Assembly: GCA_022036555.1 (NCBI GenBank)
Contig: CM039133.1
Coordinates: 45,088,718-45,152,717 of the forward strand
DNA length: 64,000 bases
DNA from: Microstegium vimineum
Lineage: Eukaryota; Streptophyta; Magnoliopsida; Poales; Poaceae
Direction: 5' to 3'
Shown: positions 1 through 9,958 of the stretch, piece after piece
Layout: each line of letters starts with the position of its first letter
Position numbering within the stretch: position 1 is the first letter of the stretch
The notes under the pieces: generated by a model
Seen by the model: only the letters and a program-made list of their open reading frames with translations
Told to the model about the DNA's origin: nothing
Databases searched by the model: none
Made by a program: the position numbers and the translations under genes

Positions 1-2
1 CC

Positions 3-473
3 ACCACCATCGGCCTCGCATCAGCGGCGGAGGAGACGTTCAAGCTCTACTTCCACGACATAGTAGGAGGAACCTCACCAACGGCCGTCCGCATAGCGGA
101 AGCATCCTCCTCAAAGACCTCGTCGACCTCCTTCGGCACGGTGGTGGCGATCGACGACCCGCTGACGACGGGTCCCACGCGGGCGGCAGGCACCGAGGTA
201 GGCCGCGCGCAGGGCACCTACACGTTCGCGGACCAGAAGACTTTCGGCCTCCTCATGGTGATGAACTTCGTGTTCACGGCCGGCGAACACAACGGGAGCT
301 CGCTGTCCATCCTTGGACGTAACGAGGTGCTCAGTGATGTTCGTGAGATGAGTATTGTTGGTGGGAGTGGCAAGTTCCGTATGGCTAAAGGGTATGTTCA
401 GGCTCATACTATTGATTCTGGTGCTACCTCCGGTGAGACTGTCGTCCAGTACACCGTCAACGTCAAGGCTTAG
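3..473 (+). CDS. Dirigent-family protein, 3' part (5' end outside window)
   Basis: Dirigent proteins are secreted beta-barrel proteins that steer stereoselective coupling of phenoxy radicals (lignan or lignin-type chemistry) in the apoplast; several grass members are stress-induced. The frame is open from base 3 to the TAG at 471-473, about 156 codons, so the signal peptide and N-terminus lie left of the window. Visible family motifs in order are LYFHDIVGG with the conserved FHD aspartate, the VAIDDPLTTGP segment, GRAQGTYTFADQ, LLMVMNFVFTAGEHNGSSL, SILGRN and SGKFRMAKGYVQAHT, ending in a VVQYTVNV strand. The usual length is about 180-190 residues, so roughly 80 percent is present. No stop or frameshift is seen, and codon use is strongly GC-rich, unlike the surrounding transposons. 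It is the only convincing host gene in the window. The ATG at 141 is internal, not the start. Confidence 0.93.
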   Translation, partial: TTIGLASAAEETFKLYFHDIVGGTSPTAVRIAEASSSKTSSTSFGTVVAIDDPLTTGPTRAAGTEVGRAQGTYTFADQKTFGLLMVMNFVFTAGEHNGSSLSILGRNEVLSDVREMSIVGGSGKFRMAKGYVQAHTIDSGATSGETVVQYTVNVKA

Positions 474-1911
474 GTAGGTAGTTCTACCTTTTGCTTGCGA
501 TTATTCCGCCGGCGCCCATGGCTTCTTGTATTGTACGTCGTCGGTCGATCGATCTCCGGCTGCTGCTTTGTACGTTCTTCGATGTTGTAGTAGATTGAGA
601 TTTCAGATCGACTGTTCGTCATTACCATTCTATCCGTGTGCTTTGAGTTTATTTGGAGCGGGATTTATTGGATTTGCAGAACCGAATTGCTAGTGAACGA
701 CGACGCTTCGAAATTTGACAGAGTTAAATTTGTGTGTGGAGAACGTATCACATCACAGCCCAATTATTCTAGTTCTAGTTGACGAACAAATCAAGAATTA
801 TAGAGCTAATATATATTACGTACATTATTTGTTTCATGGAACCAACCAATGAATCCAATTAAGCAAGCAAAGCATGTGGCTGGTTATGATGATTGCCTGG
901 ACTCATCCAGCCAGCCAGCCAGCAGCACAGCAAAGCAAAGCAAACATGTGTGGCGGCGATCGAGAGAGACAGGAAAGCGTAGGTAGCACGCCGGTCGAGT
1001 AGGTGGGCACTGGAGCTGGGCGACGACTCCAAGCAAAGCAGTTGGTCGTGCATGCTGCTGGTGGTGGAGCTGTCGGCGCATACATCACTCGCTTACCAGA
1101 TCCAATCCAACGCATTTATCAGAGAAAGCAACACACCCAGCGCATTATTCGCGTCCGTCGATTCTCTGGACAAAAGCGTGCAGCCGGGGCTCCTGTCTGT
1201 ATCCAATTTGCAATCATCGCTCCGGCATCTATCGTTGTTCTTGCGCTACAGGTGTGCAAACTAACGTACCCAAATACAGATATCGGTATTTATACAGCAA
1301 GAGCTAGATGGCCAAACAACACCCAAGTGTTTCATGTGCGTGGATTCTATAGACTTTTGAAAAATGAGAAGAACAAACTAGTTTATTTGCATGAACTAAA
1401 CCGGCGCCCCCGTGACATCTATAATGTGAATTATTTGCACTCATGCTTGCCTCACAGTAGTTTTCTATTTACATATTTTGTGTTAGAAATATCCAACTTG
1501 AAGATTCCAGCTCCACGCCATCGATTCATGTATTATATATATATATATAATACATATATATATATATATAGTTCTAACTTTAAAGAACCGCTTTCTTTGT
1601 TGAAACACCAAGTAGTCACATAGAGTCCTTACCATCTTGTAAATTGTAAATTTGAGTTACAGACACGTGGATTGCATGGGTAGCGAGTGGCAAACCCAAA
1701 TCGATATAAGCTGTACCCTCAATTTTTTGTTTTTAACCTTTTTTTAAAAAAAACAAAATATTCACATTTGTACCAAAGGCTCGGAAATCTTCATGAATCA
1801 TAACCGGCACTGTCTTGGCAATGACGTTCCTCCAAACAAAATGTAGCATTGCTGCGATTATGCCGTTCCCTAGGCAAGAGAGGCCGGAGTTCGAGCACAC
1901 AGCAAACAAGA
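474..1911. other. 3' flank of dirigent gene; no gene seen
   Basis: This is the 3' UTR and downstream flank of the dirigent gene. It is AT-rich from about 600, with a short run of CCAGC/AGCAA simple repeats at 905-945. A 206-codon open frame at 1003-1623 runs through the TA microsatellite and has no recognisable domain. I see no RNA gene or intact transposon here. Confidence 0.6.
1534..1572. repeat. (TA)n microsatellite
   Basis: Two TA-dinucleotide runs are separated by a short AATACA interruption, 39 bases in all. Confidence 0.9.
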
Positions 1912-1913
1912 GT

Positions 1914-2312
1914 ACTCCCTCCATCCCAAAATAATTTATATTTTATGTTTATTCAAAGTGTATCAAATTTGACCAAACTTATATAAATACAGTACTAATA
2001 TTTATAGCAATTGGTTGGGGGCTCCCACCCAGGGTTCAAATCCTGGGTGCGACACTTTATTCTGTATTTATTTCAGGATTTTCTGACGCTGTGCATTAAG
2101 TGGTAGGCGACGTCTCCGTCGACAGCGAGACGCCTGTGATGACTTTGTGAACTTCAAGATTTGCCGGCTCAGTCCTTCGAAGATGCTCATAGGGGTAGGG
2201 TTTGCGTGCGTGTGTTCGTAGGGACGAGTGTGCGTACGTGTTGAGTGTTTGCGTTGTAGTACCCTCAAAAAATAATAAATATTATTAAATTTATTATAAA
2301 ATATATTTTTAC
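1914..2312. mobile_element. Stowaway-like MITE fragment, apparently split by a SINE
   Basis: The left part (1914-2002) begins ACTCCCTCCATCCCAAAATAA, the usual Stowaway/Mariner MITE terminus in grasses, and continues with the typical CAAATTTGACCAAACTTATA interior. The AT-rich part at 2268-2312 (TATTATTAAATTTATTATAA) matches the next stretch of such MITEs. I infer that the SINE at 2003-2267 inserted into it. The far terminus is missing. Confidence 0.6.
2003..2267 (+). mobile_element. Au-like SINE
   Basis: This is a non-autonomous tRNA-derived retroposon. A pol III B-box-like GGGTTCAAATCCTGG lies at 2033-2047. The body has the phrases I associate with the grass Au SINE: CGTCTCCGTCGACAGCGAG, CGCCTGTGATGACTT, GATTTGCCGGCTCAGTC, GATGCTCATAGGGGTAGGGT and a GTGTGCG-rich 3' part, ending TTGCGTTGTAGTACCCTC before an A-rich tail. 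The A box is poorly preserved, so the 5' end may be truncated. No clear TSD was found. Confidence 0.72.
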
Positions 2313-3147
2313 CGACTAAAATAATTGTCAAGCTACAAAGCCAAGCAGGTCGGATGATTCCCTTTCAACTCCGTGCCGAGGCTTTAACTGGACAACTTTC
2401 CATCGGCCCGACAGAGTTATTCGAAACAAGGCACGAGCATATAGGGCCATGTAAGGTCCACACATAATATGTGGGCTGTGACTCTCTTAGCCAGAGGAGT
2501 CCCTCTAATTTTCGTTCAGTGGCCATCCATCGAAATAAAGCCCAAATTCCAAACCTGTGTTGGGCTTAAGCTTCCTCGCAACTGAACGATGGATGGAATT
2601 TGGGCACAACAGCATGGACAGGATGTGGTTCTTGGGCTTTCTCGGACTTGCTCAAACCCTTGGGCCTTAGGTTGATCTTAATCTTTGTTGCCCGCTGGGA
2701 TATGACATGATGCATGCACCCATAAAAGATAGGCTCCGCCGCCAGTGGATTTGGTTTGACCTCGAGTCCTTGCTCCGTGCGAAAATGCCATATATTCTAG
2801 CTTCGCTGCACAAATTCAAACCGTTGTATATATGGTTACTCCAATTTGTTACATAAACCGATATTCATAATGCCAAAAATAACTCTTGGCGTACGTGCAT
2901 GCATGCGCTCTCGCGACTTGTCATGTTTGGACGAACATGGCTTAGTTGTATACTCACCCAGCATCCATTGGCGTACTCTCGCTCGAACCTAATGATCGGA
3001 TCGTACACGTACGATCGACAACAACGAAGGTGTGCTAACGACGGTAGCTACAAAATTGGTGCATTGGGGACGAGGGCTGTTCTAATATGTGTATGTAGCT
3101 CCATTACCCAAAAAAAAGGTGTTCGACGTCAACGACTAGCAGTGCAT
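2313..3147. other. Intergenic, no gene seen
   Basis: This is mixed-composition sequence. Near-complementary stretches around 2505-2600 (CAGTGGCCATCCATC and GAACGATGGATGGAATTTGGG) suggest a small hairpin-forming remnant. No convincing coding region is present. Confidence 0.5.
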
Positions 3148-3300
3148 TCTACTTAATCCGTTTCAAATTATAGTTCGTTTGGTCAACCCTAAATTTGACC
3201 ACTCGTCTTCTTCAAATTTTTGTATAAAATATCATTTTTTTAGTGTGGCTTACTTATTTAATAAATACTCTACGACTTAAATTTGATTATCTTTGTATAT
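3148..3300. mobile_element. Stowaway-like MITE fragment
   Basis: It starts near CTTAATCCGTTTCAAATTAT, followed by AGTTCGTTTGGTCAACC and AT-rich interior typical of Stowaway MITEs. The second terminus is not visible. Confidence 0.45.
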
Positions 3301-3383
3301 TTTTTTTTGAATAAGGCGAGTGGTGAAAGTTGGGGTAAAAAAGTCACACGGATTATAAATTGAAAGGGAAGGGGTACGTACAT

Positions 3384-3998
3384 CAGGGTTTTTGTTGTCG
3401 ACCGGTGGCCGGTAACTGCCGGCGAGCGGACGGCCGGTAACCGCGGTAACCGGTCCAAACCGGCCCAAAACCGAACGGTTCGCATTTTGAATTCAAACGG
3501 CGTAGTTCAAACGGTTTGGGGTCGGTAACCGGTCGGTTAGGGCCGGTTACCGACCGGTTTGGGCCGGTTACCGACGGTATCGCCCCAAACCGCCCCAAAC
3601 CAAATTTCAAATTTGAAAAAAAAAATCGAAAATGTTGAAAAAATTCCTAAAAATAGTTCATGATTTATAGAGTCGAATGGTGTACAAATTTTTCAAATTG
3701 GAGTTCGTTTGCTATTTATTTTGACGCGTACAAGTTTGGAAAAAAATAGAAAAGATCTTTTTTCTTTTTTTTTCAAACTTGTACACGTCAAAATAAATAG
3801 CAAACGAACTCCAATTTGAAAAATTTGTACACCATTCGACTCTATAAATCATGAACTATTTTTAGGAATTTTTTCAACATTTTCGATTTTTTTTTTCAAA
3901 TTTCAAATTTGAATTCAAACCGGTACCGAAACCGAACCGGTCCCAGCCGGTTTGTCGGTAACCGTTACCGCGGTAACGGAACGGTAAGAAAAACGCTG
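3384..3998. mobile_element. hAT-superfamily MITE with long inverted arms, 8-bp TSD
   Basis: The 615-bp element is flanked by perfect 8-bp duplications ACGTACAT at 3376-3383 and 3999-4006. Termini are CAGGGTTTTT and, inverted, CAGCGTTTTT, as expected for hAT elements. Inside, arms of about 140 bp (about 3602-3740 and 3768-3905) are almost perfectly complementary around a short A/T spacer. Outside them lie CCGGTTACCG-type repeats on both sides. There is no coding capacity. The RNA would fold into a very long hairpin. Confidence 0.88.
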
Positions 3999-4017
3999 AC
4001 GTACATAGGACTACCTA

Positions 4018-4400
4018 TGACCTTGTTTGGATCATAGGGCTACAACTAGTCGTGGTGGAACTAGATTGAGCTAGTTGCAACTAATTTGGGCTCCTAAACA
4101 TGAGGGCTAGATTGAGCTAGTTGCAACTAGCCCACCCAAAAAACTAGCTCCCCAAAGAGGTGATTATTTGGGCTAGTTTGGGCTCTAGTTGTGGTGGAAC
4201 GTGGGACTCACCTCATATGCAACTACAAAAAATATTATAACTAACAAACCAAACATCCAAATAAAATTCTGATTAGACCATTGAATTCGTTACAATAAAT
4301 ACTTTAAAATAAGATCTCACATAAATATATTTGAATGATTTATAAAAATAATTTATTATTAAACTAACTCAAACTAACATTGGATCCAAACACCTCCTTT
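4018..4400. mobile_element. MITE-like element with GTTTGGATC inverted ends
   Basis: The left side reads CCTTGTTTGGATCATAGGG and the right side reads TTGGATCCAAACACCTCC, giving inverted GTTTGGATC termini. A roughly 28-base direct repeat (GGGCTAGATTGAGCTAGTTG-type) lies at about 4055-4130. The class is probably PIF/Harbinger-like or hAT-like; no clean TSD was identified. Confidence 0.5.
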
Positions 4401-4846
4401 GTTAGAGCTAGTTTATAAACTAACTCTAACATCTAGCTCTAGCTGAGTATCGATCGAGTTCTTGGCTTGCACGCGTGTCGGTGCGTACATTTGTCAAGAC
4501 GTACGGCGACAAGGGGGATGGATGCACCGCATTCAGGTGTGTGCATGCGTGGGTGAATTACTGGCCACGCGCACACGCACGACGATGGAATCGATCGATG
4601 GAGTAGTATATAGAGGGTGTGTTTGGTTCCCTGGTTTAGCTGTAGCTTGGTTAAGATCTTAGCCTGGCTAGACGAAACCTGGTTCCAACAAGTCAACATT
4701 AGGTTTTGTTTGGTTATCGGTACCGTTTTAGCTTGGCTAGCCTTTCAACATACTTGGTTGTGTTCGTTTTGACACAGTCACCTCTTCATCAAATTGGTAA
4801 GTTTACCAACATGTGGCCGACATATTGGGGGCAGCACCACTACATG

Positions 4847-5015
4847 GCGAGCACACGCAAGCAGCAAGGCACGGCAAGTAGAGGGAGCAGCAGCACCACG
4901 ACAGCACCATGGTGAGCACACGCAAGCAGCAAGGCACAACAAGCAGAGGGAGCAACAGCACCACGGCGAGCACACACAAGCAGAAGTCACGGCAAGCAGC
5001 AATCAAGCAACACAC
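4847..5015 (+). repeat. Degenerate tandem repeat, about 65-bp unit
   Basis: Three decaying copies share GAGCACACGCAAGCAGCAAG followed by an AGAGGGAGCAACAGCACCAC-type block. They lie inside the Harbinger-like element. Open frames here are low-complexity and not believed. Confidence 0.75.
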
Positions 5016-5337
5016 GGCAAGCACGACGTGCTTGGTGGCTCCCCTCCTTGAGCTCGGCGAGCAGGACCAGGACCGCACTAGCCACCACCAACGACACACT
5101 AGTAGAGAATATAGGCCTTACGTCGAAATGAGCTTTAGTTCCCGTTATTTTTTTTGTTCGGGGCTAATAGACATTTAGTCTCAGTTGGTAATACCAACCG
5201 GGACTAAAGGTACCACCGGTAGGTGTTACCAACCGGGGTTAAAGGGTTACCAACCGGGGTAAAGGTCTCTCTACGGTGGGTTCAAAACGAAAACGTCTCA
5301 TTCATTGGCAGATGTGTTACGTAGGTCGGGTGGTAAG

Positions 5338-6371
5338 CAGGGGCGGATATGGGCCTAAGGCCACTTAGGCCATGGCCCTAGGCATGGGCCAAAATCTCCA
5401 CGTATCCCTTTTAAGGCCCAGTTCATATGGATCTAGGATCGTGGTCAGTCGGAGCCCAGCAAGGAGCACGTGCGGCCTGCTTTGCCCTTTCTCGCTCGCT
5501 ACGCTCGCACGAGATGATGCCAGGCGGTGTTTTAGTTGTCCAGTGTCGTGGCTGGTCATAGGCAACATGCCGCACATCTATTTTTTTTTAAAAAAAAAGC
5601 CCGCACGTCTATTCTTGAGGAGGCGCACCAAGCTAATGTGGTCTTGTTTGCTTGTTCTTGTTCCGTTCCATATTGACCATTGTTCAATATATACTTCAAT
5701 TGTGTTACTTTGCAGAAATTAGTAGTCCCTCTATCTCAAATTATAAGTTATTTTAAAAAAACTCGAGAATCAAAGCGTCTCAAGTTAAACTACATTTATA
5801 TAATAATATAATAACATTTATGATATCAACCAAGTATCAGTAGAGTTTTCATCAATTATATTTTCATATTATACATATTATAAATCTTTATATTTTTCTC
5901 TATAATTTTGATCAAACGTTGCTTTAACTCTTCAAAATTCTTGGAATGACGAAAGGAGGGAGTAAATAATAGCAACAGATATTTGATAAATTATGCATTT
6001 GATTTTTTACTTATGTGAACTATATTTATGCATGCCATGCCGGTTTTAGATTGTTGGTGCTTAGAGAAAGTTCAATAATAGAGTCAAATGTTTAGTTATA
6101 AGTCAAGCTATTAGAGTTAAGTTATACAATAAGTTGTCTCTTATTTGACTCTAAAAAGTTTCTCTTCCCTATTCCTCCTCATAAGATTTACTATTTGAAC
6201 CCACTATTACCTAGACTTTCGTATCCAGCTTGGTGCTTGCTTGAGAGTCAAACTCTCCTCTTTCTCCTCTTCTCTTTCCTCTGTATCAGCATTTGCTTGG
6301 CTATAAGCTAATTATTGTACTTGCTCTTAGATAGCGGCCCTAAGCGTCAAAATCCGCTAGCTCCGCCACTG
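5338..6371. mobile_element. Non-autonomous hAT element, 8-bp TSD
   Basis: Termini are CAGGGGCGGATATGGG and, at the right, CTAGCTCCGCCACTG, giving inverted CAGNGGCGGA ends typical of hAT. The 8-bp TSD is GTGGTAAG (5330-5337) and GTGATAAG (6372-6379), with one mismatch. It has no transposase and contains a Stowaway MITE at 5725-5962. It inserted into the tRNA-like stretch of the surrounding CACTA. Confidence 0.82.
5725..5962. mobile_element. Stowaway MITE
   Basis: The ends are GTCCCTCTATCTCAAATTAT and GGAATGACGAAAGGAGGGAG, flanked by TA (5723-5724 and 5963-5964). The interior is AT-rich as usual. It is the innermost layer of the 4613-6999 nest. Confidence 0.8.
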
Positions 6372-7002
6372 GTGATAAGCGCACGCGAGGTAGTGCATGA
6401 GGTCTTGAGTTTAAAACTCAGGGGGAGGGGGCGCAGTTGGTGGGAGACATTTATTGTTTTTAGCGGAAGGAATCTTTAGCCCCGGTTCCACCAACCGGGA
6501 CTAAAGGAATAGACCTTTAGTCTCGAATTGCTAGTCCCGATTGGAAAACCGGGACTAAAGTGCCAGAGGTCTAAGTAGCAACGGAGAGCAAGGTGAGCAT
6601 GATGAGTTGCCAGGGATCTGGAAGGAGCTTGCTGGCTGCGGCGTCCTCTGAAGCTGGCATCGCTGGCATCGTTGAATCACGCCTCCAAGCTCTAGCTGTC
6701 GCGTGCCCTTCTCGAGTTCGTGCTGTAATGGACCGGGAAGATAGAGGAGGAGGGTCCGAGGCGGTGAGGCGGAGAGGATGAACAGCGGAACTCGGCGCTA
6801 CTGTGCGGTGATGCCAACTCCATCAAGGCGCCAGGGCCTGGCTAGGAAAAAACGATCGACAGCTCCGTTTTTCCAGGGCCAGGCTAGGCTGTACGGTGGC
6901 CACACGGAGCCCGGCCTCAGCCCATGTACAGGCAACCAAACATGTCAAATTTGGCTCCACAAAACCAGGTCAGGAGTTAGCCACCCAACAAACACACTCA
7001 TA

Positions 7003-7482
7003 GCGCCGCCACCGGCACTAGTTTAGGTCGGAGGACGACCCTTGCATGCATTATATATTGGACTGTTCGATCGATGCCAAGATCGCTGCTTGCATGCCTT
7101 GTTTTGCCTGAGTAAACGTTTAATGCTGACCATCCAGAAGCAGCAGGCAACTAACTTATCTCTCTATCGATACATCTCATCTCATATATAGGAATTACTG
7201 TACGTACGGCTAGTATATGCATGCATGAATACTTGCGATCGAGTGCGTGAAAGTATATGCATTCATATGTTAGTTGGGTGTGTGCGTACGTTTTGCACTT
7301 GTTCGTCGTTCCCGCACCGCACGCAAGAGTAGCTAGGCAAGACGGGCAAATTGGCACATGCATGATGCTGCATGCACCTGCATATATTCCACACAGTCGT
7401 CATCGCCTGCTTCAGCCTGGCACAAATGCTTAGCAGCATGCAGATAACTTGCCCCAGCACAAAACGTAGCATGCTTGCGTAC
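7003..7482. other. Intergenic, no gene seen
   Basis: The sequence is rich in TGCATGCA and GTACG-type words and has no convincing coding region. It might be old gene flank, but nothing supports a specific function. Confidence 0.45.
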
Positions 7483-7664
7483 TCCCTTGGTATCTCATTC
7501 TTAAATTCCCTAAGAAGTTAAACTTTTTTAAGTACCATTAGATAGGTTATTGATATACTTTTATAATAAATTTAATTAGAGATATAAATGTTGGACCTAT
7601 TTTCTACAACTATATATATATATATATATATATATAGTTGTAGAATATATATATATATACACAC
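7483..7664. mobile_element. Stowaway-like MITE fragment with TA/CA microsatellites
   Basis: It begins CTCCCTTGGTATCTCATTC. The interior includes AATTTAATTAGAGATATAAA and ends in TA runs (about 7610-7636 and 7646-7658) followed by an (AC)n run. CTACAACTATATA at 7605 and TATATAGTTGTAG at 7625 form a small hairpin. Confidence 0.5.
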
Positions 7665-7745
7665 ACACACCCTATGTATCTGATTTCGAAGTCGTTTTAG
7701 AAAAACTTTAGATTACCGCCGATCCCTGGTCGGCATCGTTTATGG

Positions 7746-7787
<42 letters not shown>

Positions 7788-7813
7788 AAAAACATCCTTG
7801 GCAAATGCTTTCA

Positions 7814-7850
<37 letters not shown>

Positions 7851-8040
7851 CTGACTATGAAATACGAATGCCCCCGACTATCCCTATTAATCATTACTCC
7901 GATCCCGAAGGCCAACACAATATGACCGGAATCCTATGATGTTATCCCATGCTAATGTATCCAGAGCGATGGCTTGCTTTGAGCACTCTAATTTCTTCAA
8001 AGTAACAGCGCCGGAGGCACGGCCCATCCAATTAAGGACA
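7665..8040. other. Intergenic, no gene seen
   Basis: I see no recognisable transposon ends or domain. A 76-codon frame starting at 7936 runs into CACTA terminal sequence and is not believed. Confidence 0.4.
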
Positions 8041-8160
8041 GGAGCGCATCGCCGGCAGAAGGGTCGGTTCGTGGCTGGAACCGGCAGTGATAATGAGGTT
8101 CACTGCCGGTTCGTGTCTGGAACTGGCAGTGAGGAAGCATCATCGCCGGCCCACACAAAA
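8041..8160 (-). mobile_element. Truncated, inverted CACTA terminal array
   Basis: On the minus strand this stretch reads like the inside of the left end of the element beginning at 8185: TTTTGTGTGGGCCGGCGATG and then alternating CACTGCCGGTTC repeats. It lies 24 bp upstream of that element in opposite orientation, giving a head-to-head pair. It lacks its own CACTA terminus. Confidence 0.7.
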
Positions 8161-8184
8161 CTTTAGATTAAATATTGAGAATAT

Positions 8185-9098
8185 CACTACTACAGAATCA
8201 GGCATCACTGTCGGCCCATCACAACCGGTTTTGTTTGGGCCAGTGGTGATGCTTCTTCACTGCCAGTTTCAGGCACGAACCGACAGTGAACCTCATCATC
8301 ACTGCCGGTTCATGGCTAGAACCGGCAGTGATAACCTGGACACTTTCACTGCCGGTTCCGACCACGAACCGCCACTGATGATGAGCTTCACTGTCGGTTC
8401 ATGGCTGGAACCGCAAGTGATGTACCTGGACACTGATTTTTTTTGTAAACGACGACTTCAGATGAAAAAACTTGCTAAATAAAAGTTGTAGATCTCAAAA
8501 AGTTATGAAACTTTGTAGTTTACAACCTTTTCATTTGAAATCATCTTGTCATCGAAAAATATGTTGAATTTTTTAAATTTGAATTTTGAATTTTTGTAAA
8601 CGACCTCGGATGGAAAAACTTTCTACATAAAAGTTGTAGATTTCAAAAAGTTATGAAACTTTGTATAGTTTACAACCTTTTCATTTGAATTCGTTTAGTG
8701 GCTCAAACAATCAATTTACACTCGGTTTAGTATATAATGAGGTGAAAAAACCAAATCTAGACACAAGTGAGTCATGGGTGGAGTGGTAGAGGAGGGATCG
8801 CGCAAGACTAAGGTTGTGGGTTCGAAATCCCACCGGAGCGTAGTTCGCGATTTTACGCGAAAAAATGAGCGACTTCTGACTGAGTCGGGCGGGGGAGTTA
8901 CTATTGGCCACTCCCTGAATTTAAATCTTTTTTTTCTATTTTAAAAAGACGATTTTTGGACACCATCATCACTGCCGGTTTGACATAACCGGTTGTGATG
9001 TCATCACCTCATCACTGCCGAGTTGGTTGTGCATGTTCAAAAACCACCAGTGAAGAGGAGTTTTGAACCGGCACTAATGTCCTTTTTCTGGAGTAGTG
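8185..9098 (+). mobile_element. Complete non-autonomous CACTA (CACTGCCGGTT family), TSD TAT
   Basis: The left end is CACTACTACAGAATCAGG and the right end is TTTTTCTGGAGTAGTG, with TSD TAT at 8182-8184 and 9099-9101. Subterminal CACTGCCGGTTC repeats in both orientations fill 8205-8440 and 8960-9085. The middle holds two copies of an AAAGTTGTAGAT/AAGTTATGAAACTTTGTA block and a tRNA-like cassette. There is no coding sequence. It shares terminal motifs with element A (12520-20881), a plausible former helper. Confidence 0.9.
8768..8845 (+). other. tRNA-like cassette inside CACTA
   Basis: An A-box-like TGGAGTGGTAGA (8779-8790) is followed by a perfect T-arm-like hairpin: GTGGG, loop TTCGAAAT, CCCAC (8816-8833), containing a B-box-like GGTTCGAAATCC. 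A relative lies at 49915-49985. I cannot fold a convincing complete cloverleaf, so this is tRNA-derived or tRNA-like rather than a tRNA gene. Confidence 0.6.
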
Positions 9099-9101
9099 TA
9101 T

Positions 9102-9538
9102 AATAAATCATCAATAACTTTTAAGTTATAGAAATTGTAAACATGAAAATTATAAAAACAAATTTGTCTTGAAAAATATTTTTTATAAAAGTATACACAT
9201 ATCATTATTCTAAAAATATTTTATACAAAGAAGAAGTCAAAGTTACGCTTAGGAGACTATATTGCTGTCTAAACCACTAATACGGAGAGAGTACACTCTT
9301 AGGTACTCCCTCTGTCCTTAAATAACTGTCTTTCTTATTTGCCGAGAAATAACTTAGATTAATTTTATATAAAAAATTATTAATATTTATGATACATAAA
9401 TGATATCATTAGATAGATTTTTTATCTAGTTTTTTAATAAATTTATTTAGAGACATAAATATTGCATGTATTTTATATAAATCTAGCCGTTAAAGTTGTG
9501 ACACGAAACCTCAAAACGATACTCAATAAAAGACTGAT
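9102..9538. mobile_element. Two adjoining Stowaway/Mariner-type MITE fragments
   Basis: 9102-9292 is an AT-rich MITE half ending AATACGGAGAGAGTA. 9303-9538 starts TACTCCCTCTGTCCTTAAAT and continues with a typical interior (AATTTATTTAGAGACATAAA). Neither has both termini. Confidence 0.5.
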
Positions 9539-9955
9539 GAAGTATATACTATATGACATACGACAACACAGCCTCCCACTACTATATACTACAGTGACAC
9601 ACACGGTCACGCACCAACATCACATTGGCGTGCGACGTCGACGCGCGTCATCCATCCATCCTCCCCAGTCCCCAGTGGCCACCACACCTAGCTAGCCAGA
9701 GCCGTACGCCGCCGTCTCAGCTCCATGCATTTCGCCGCCGCGTGGCCGGCCGCCCCTGCGCGCGCTTTCTACGTGTCTTCCCCAGGCCAGGCCGCCCACT
9801 ACGACTATTCCGTGGCCATGCACACTGCTGGTGTTGGGTGGTGCGTGGTGACCACGCGCGCGCGCGCGCACTAGCTAAGCCAGCAATGATGAAGCGAAAC
9901 CACGGCCGGAACGAAGACTAGTGTGTTGCATGCATGTCTCGTTCCATGGTGTTCT
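9539..9955. other. GC-rich spacer, no supported gene
   Basis: The composition changes sharply to GC-rich single-copy-looking sequence with CCATCCATCC and (GC)n runs. Open frames exist but show no domain. It could be the remnant of a gene 5' region. Confidence 0.35.
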
Positions 9956-9958
9956 CCC

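Larger units (their letters stand above)
5097..6578. mobile_element. Non-autonomous CACTA-like element (TTTAGTCCCGGTTGGT family)
   Basis: The left end CACTAGTAGAGAAT is followed by subterminal copies of ACCAACCGGGACTAAAGG. The right end has inverted copies (GGTTCCACCAACCGGGACTA) and finishes CTAAGTAG. Flanks are CAACG at 5089-5093 and 6579-6583, an odd 5-bp repeat, so the exact edge is uncertain. A hAT element (5338-6371) is inserted in its middle. Related debris lies at 20985-21190. Confidence 0.65.
4613..6999. mobile_element. Harbinger-like non-autonomous element hosting nested insertions
   Basis: The left end is GAGGGTGTGTTTGGTTCCCT and the right end, inverted, is GAGTGTGTTTGTTGGGTGGC. 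Both are flanked by ATA (4610-4612 and 7000-7002), a 3-bp TSD consistent with PIF/Harbinger. The ends resemble those of the large Harbinger at 34148-40983. Without the inserted CACTA (5097-6578) the element would be about 0.9 kb. No transposase is present. Confidence 0.65.

Noticed and set aside
1003..1623. 206-codon open frame
   Set aside because: It runs through a TA microsatellite, has no domain, and lies in the flank of the dirigent gene with alternative overlapping frames equally open.
8768..8845. Functional tRNA gene
   Set aside because: Only the A-box-like part and T-arm are convincing. No full acceptor stem or anticodon arm could be paired, and the copy lies inside a transposon.
9625..9921. 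98-codon GC-rich frame
   Set aside because: No domain and low-complexity composition with (GC)n. It may be old gene flank but cannot be supported as coding.
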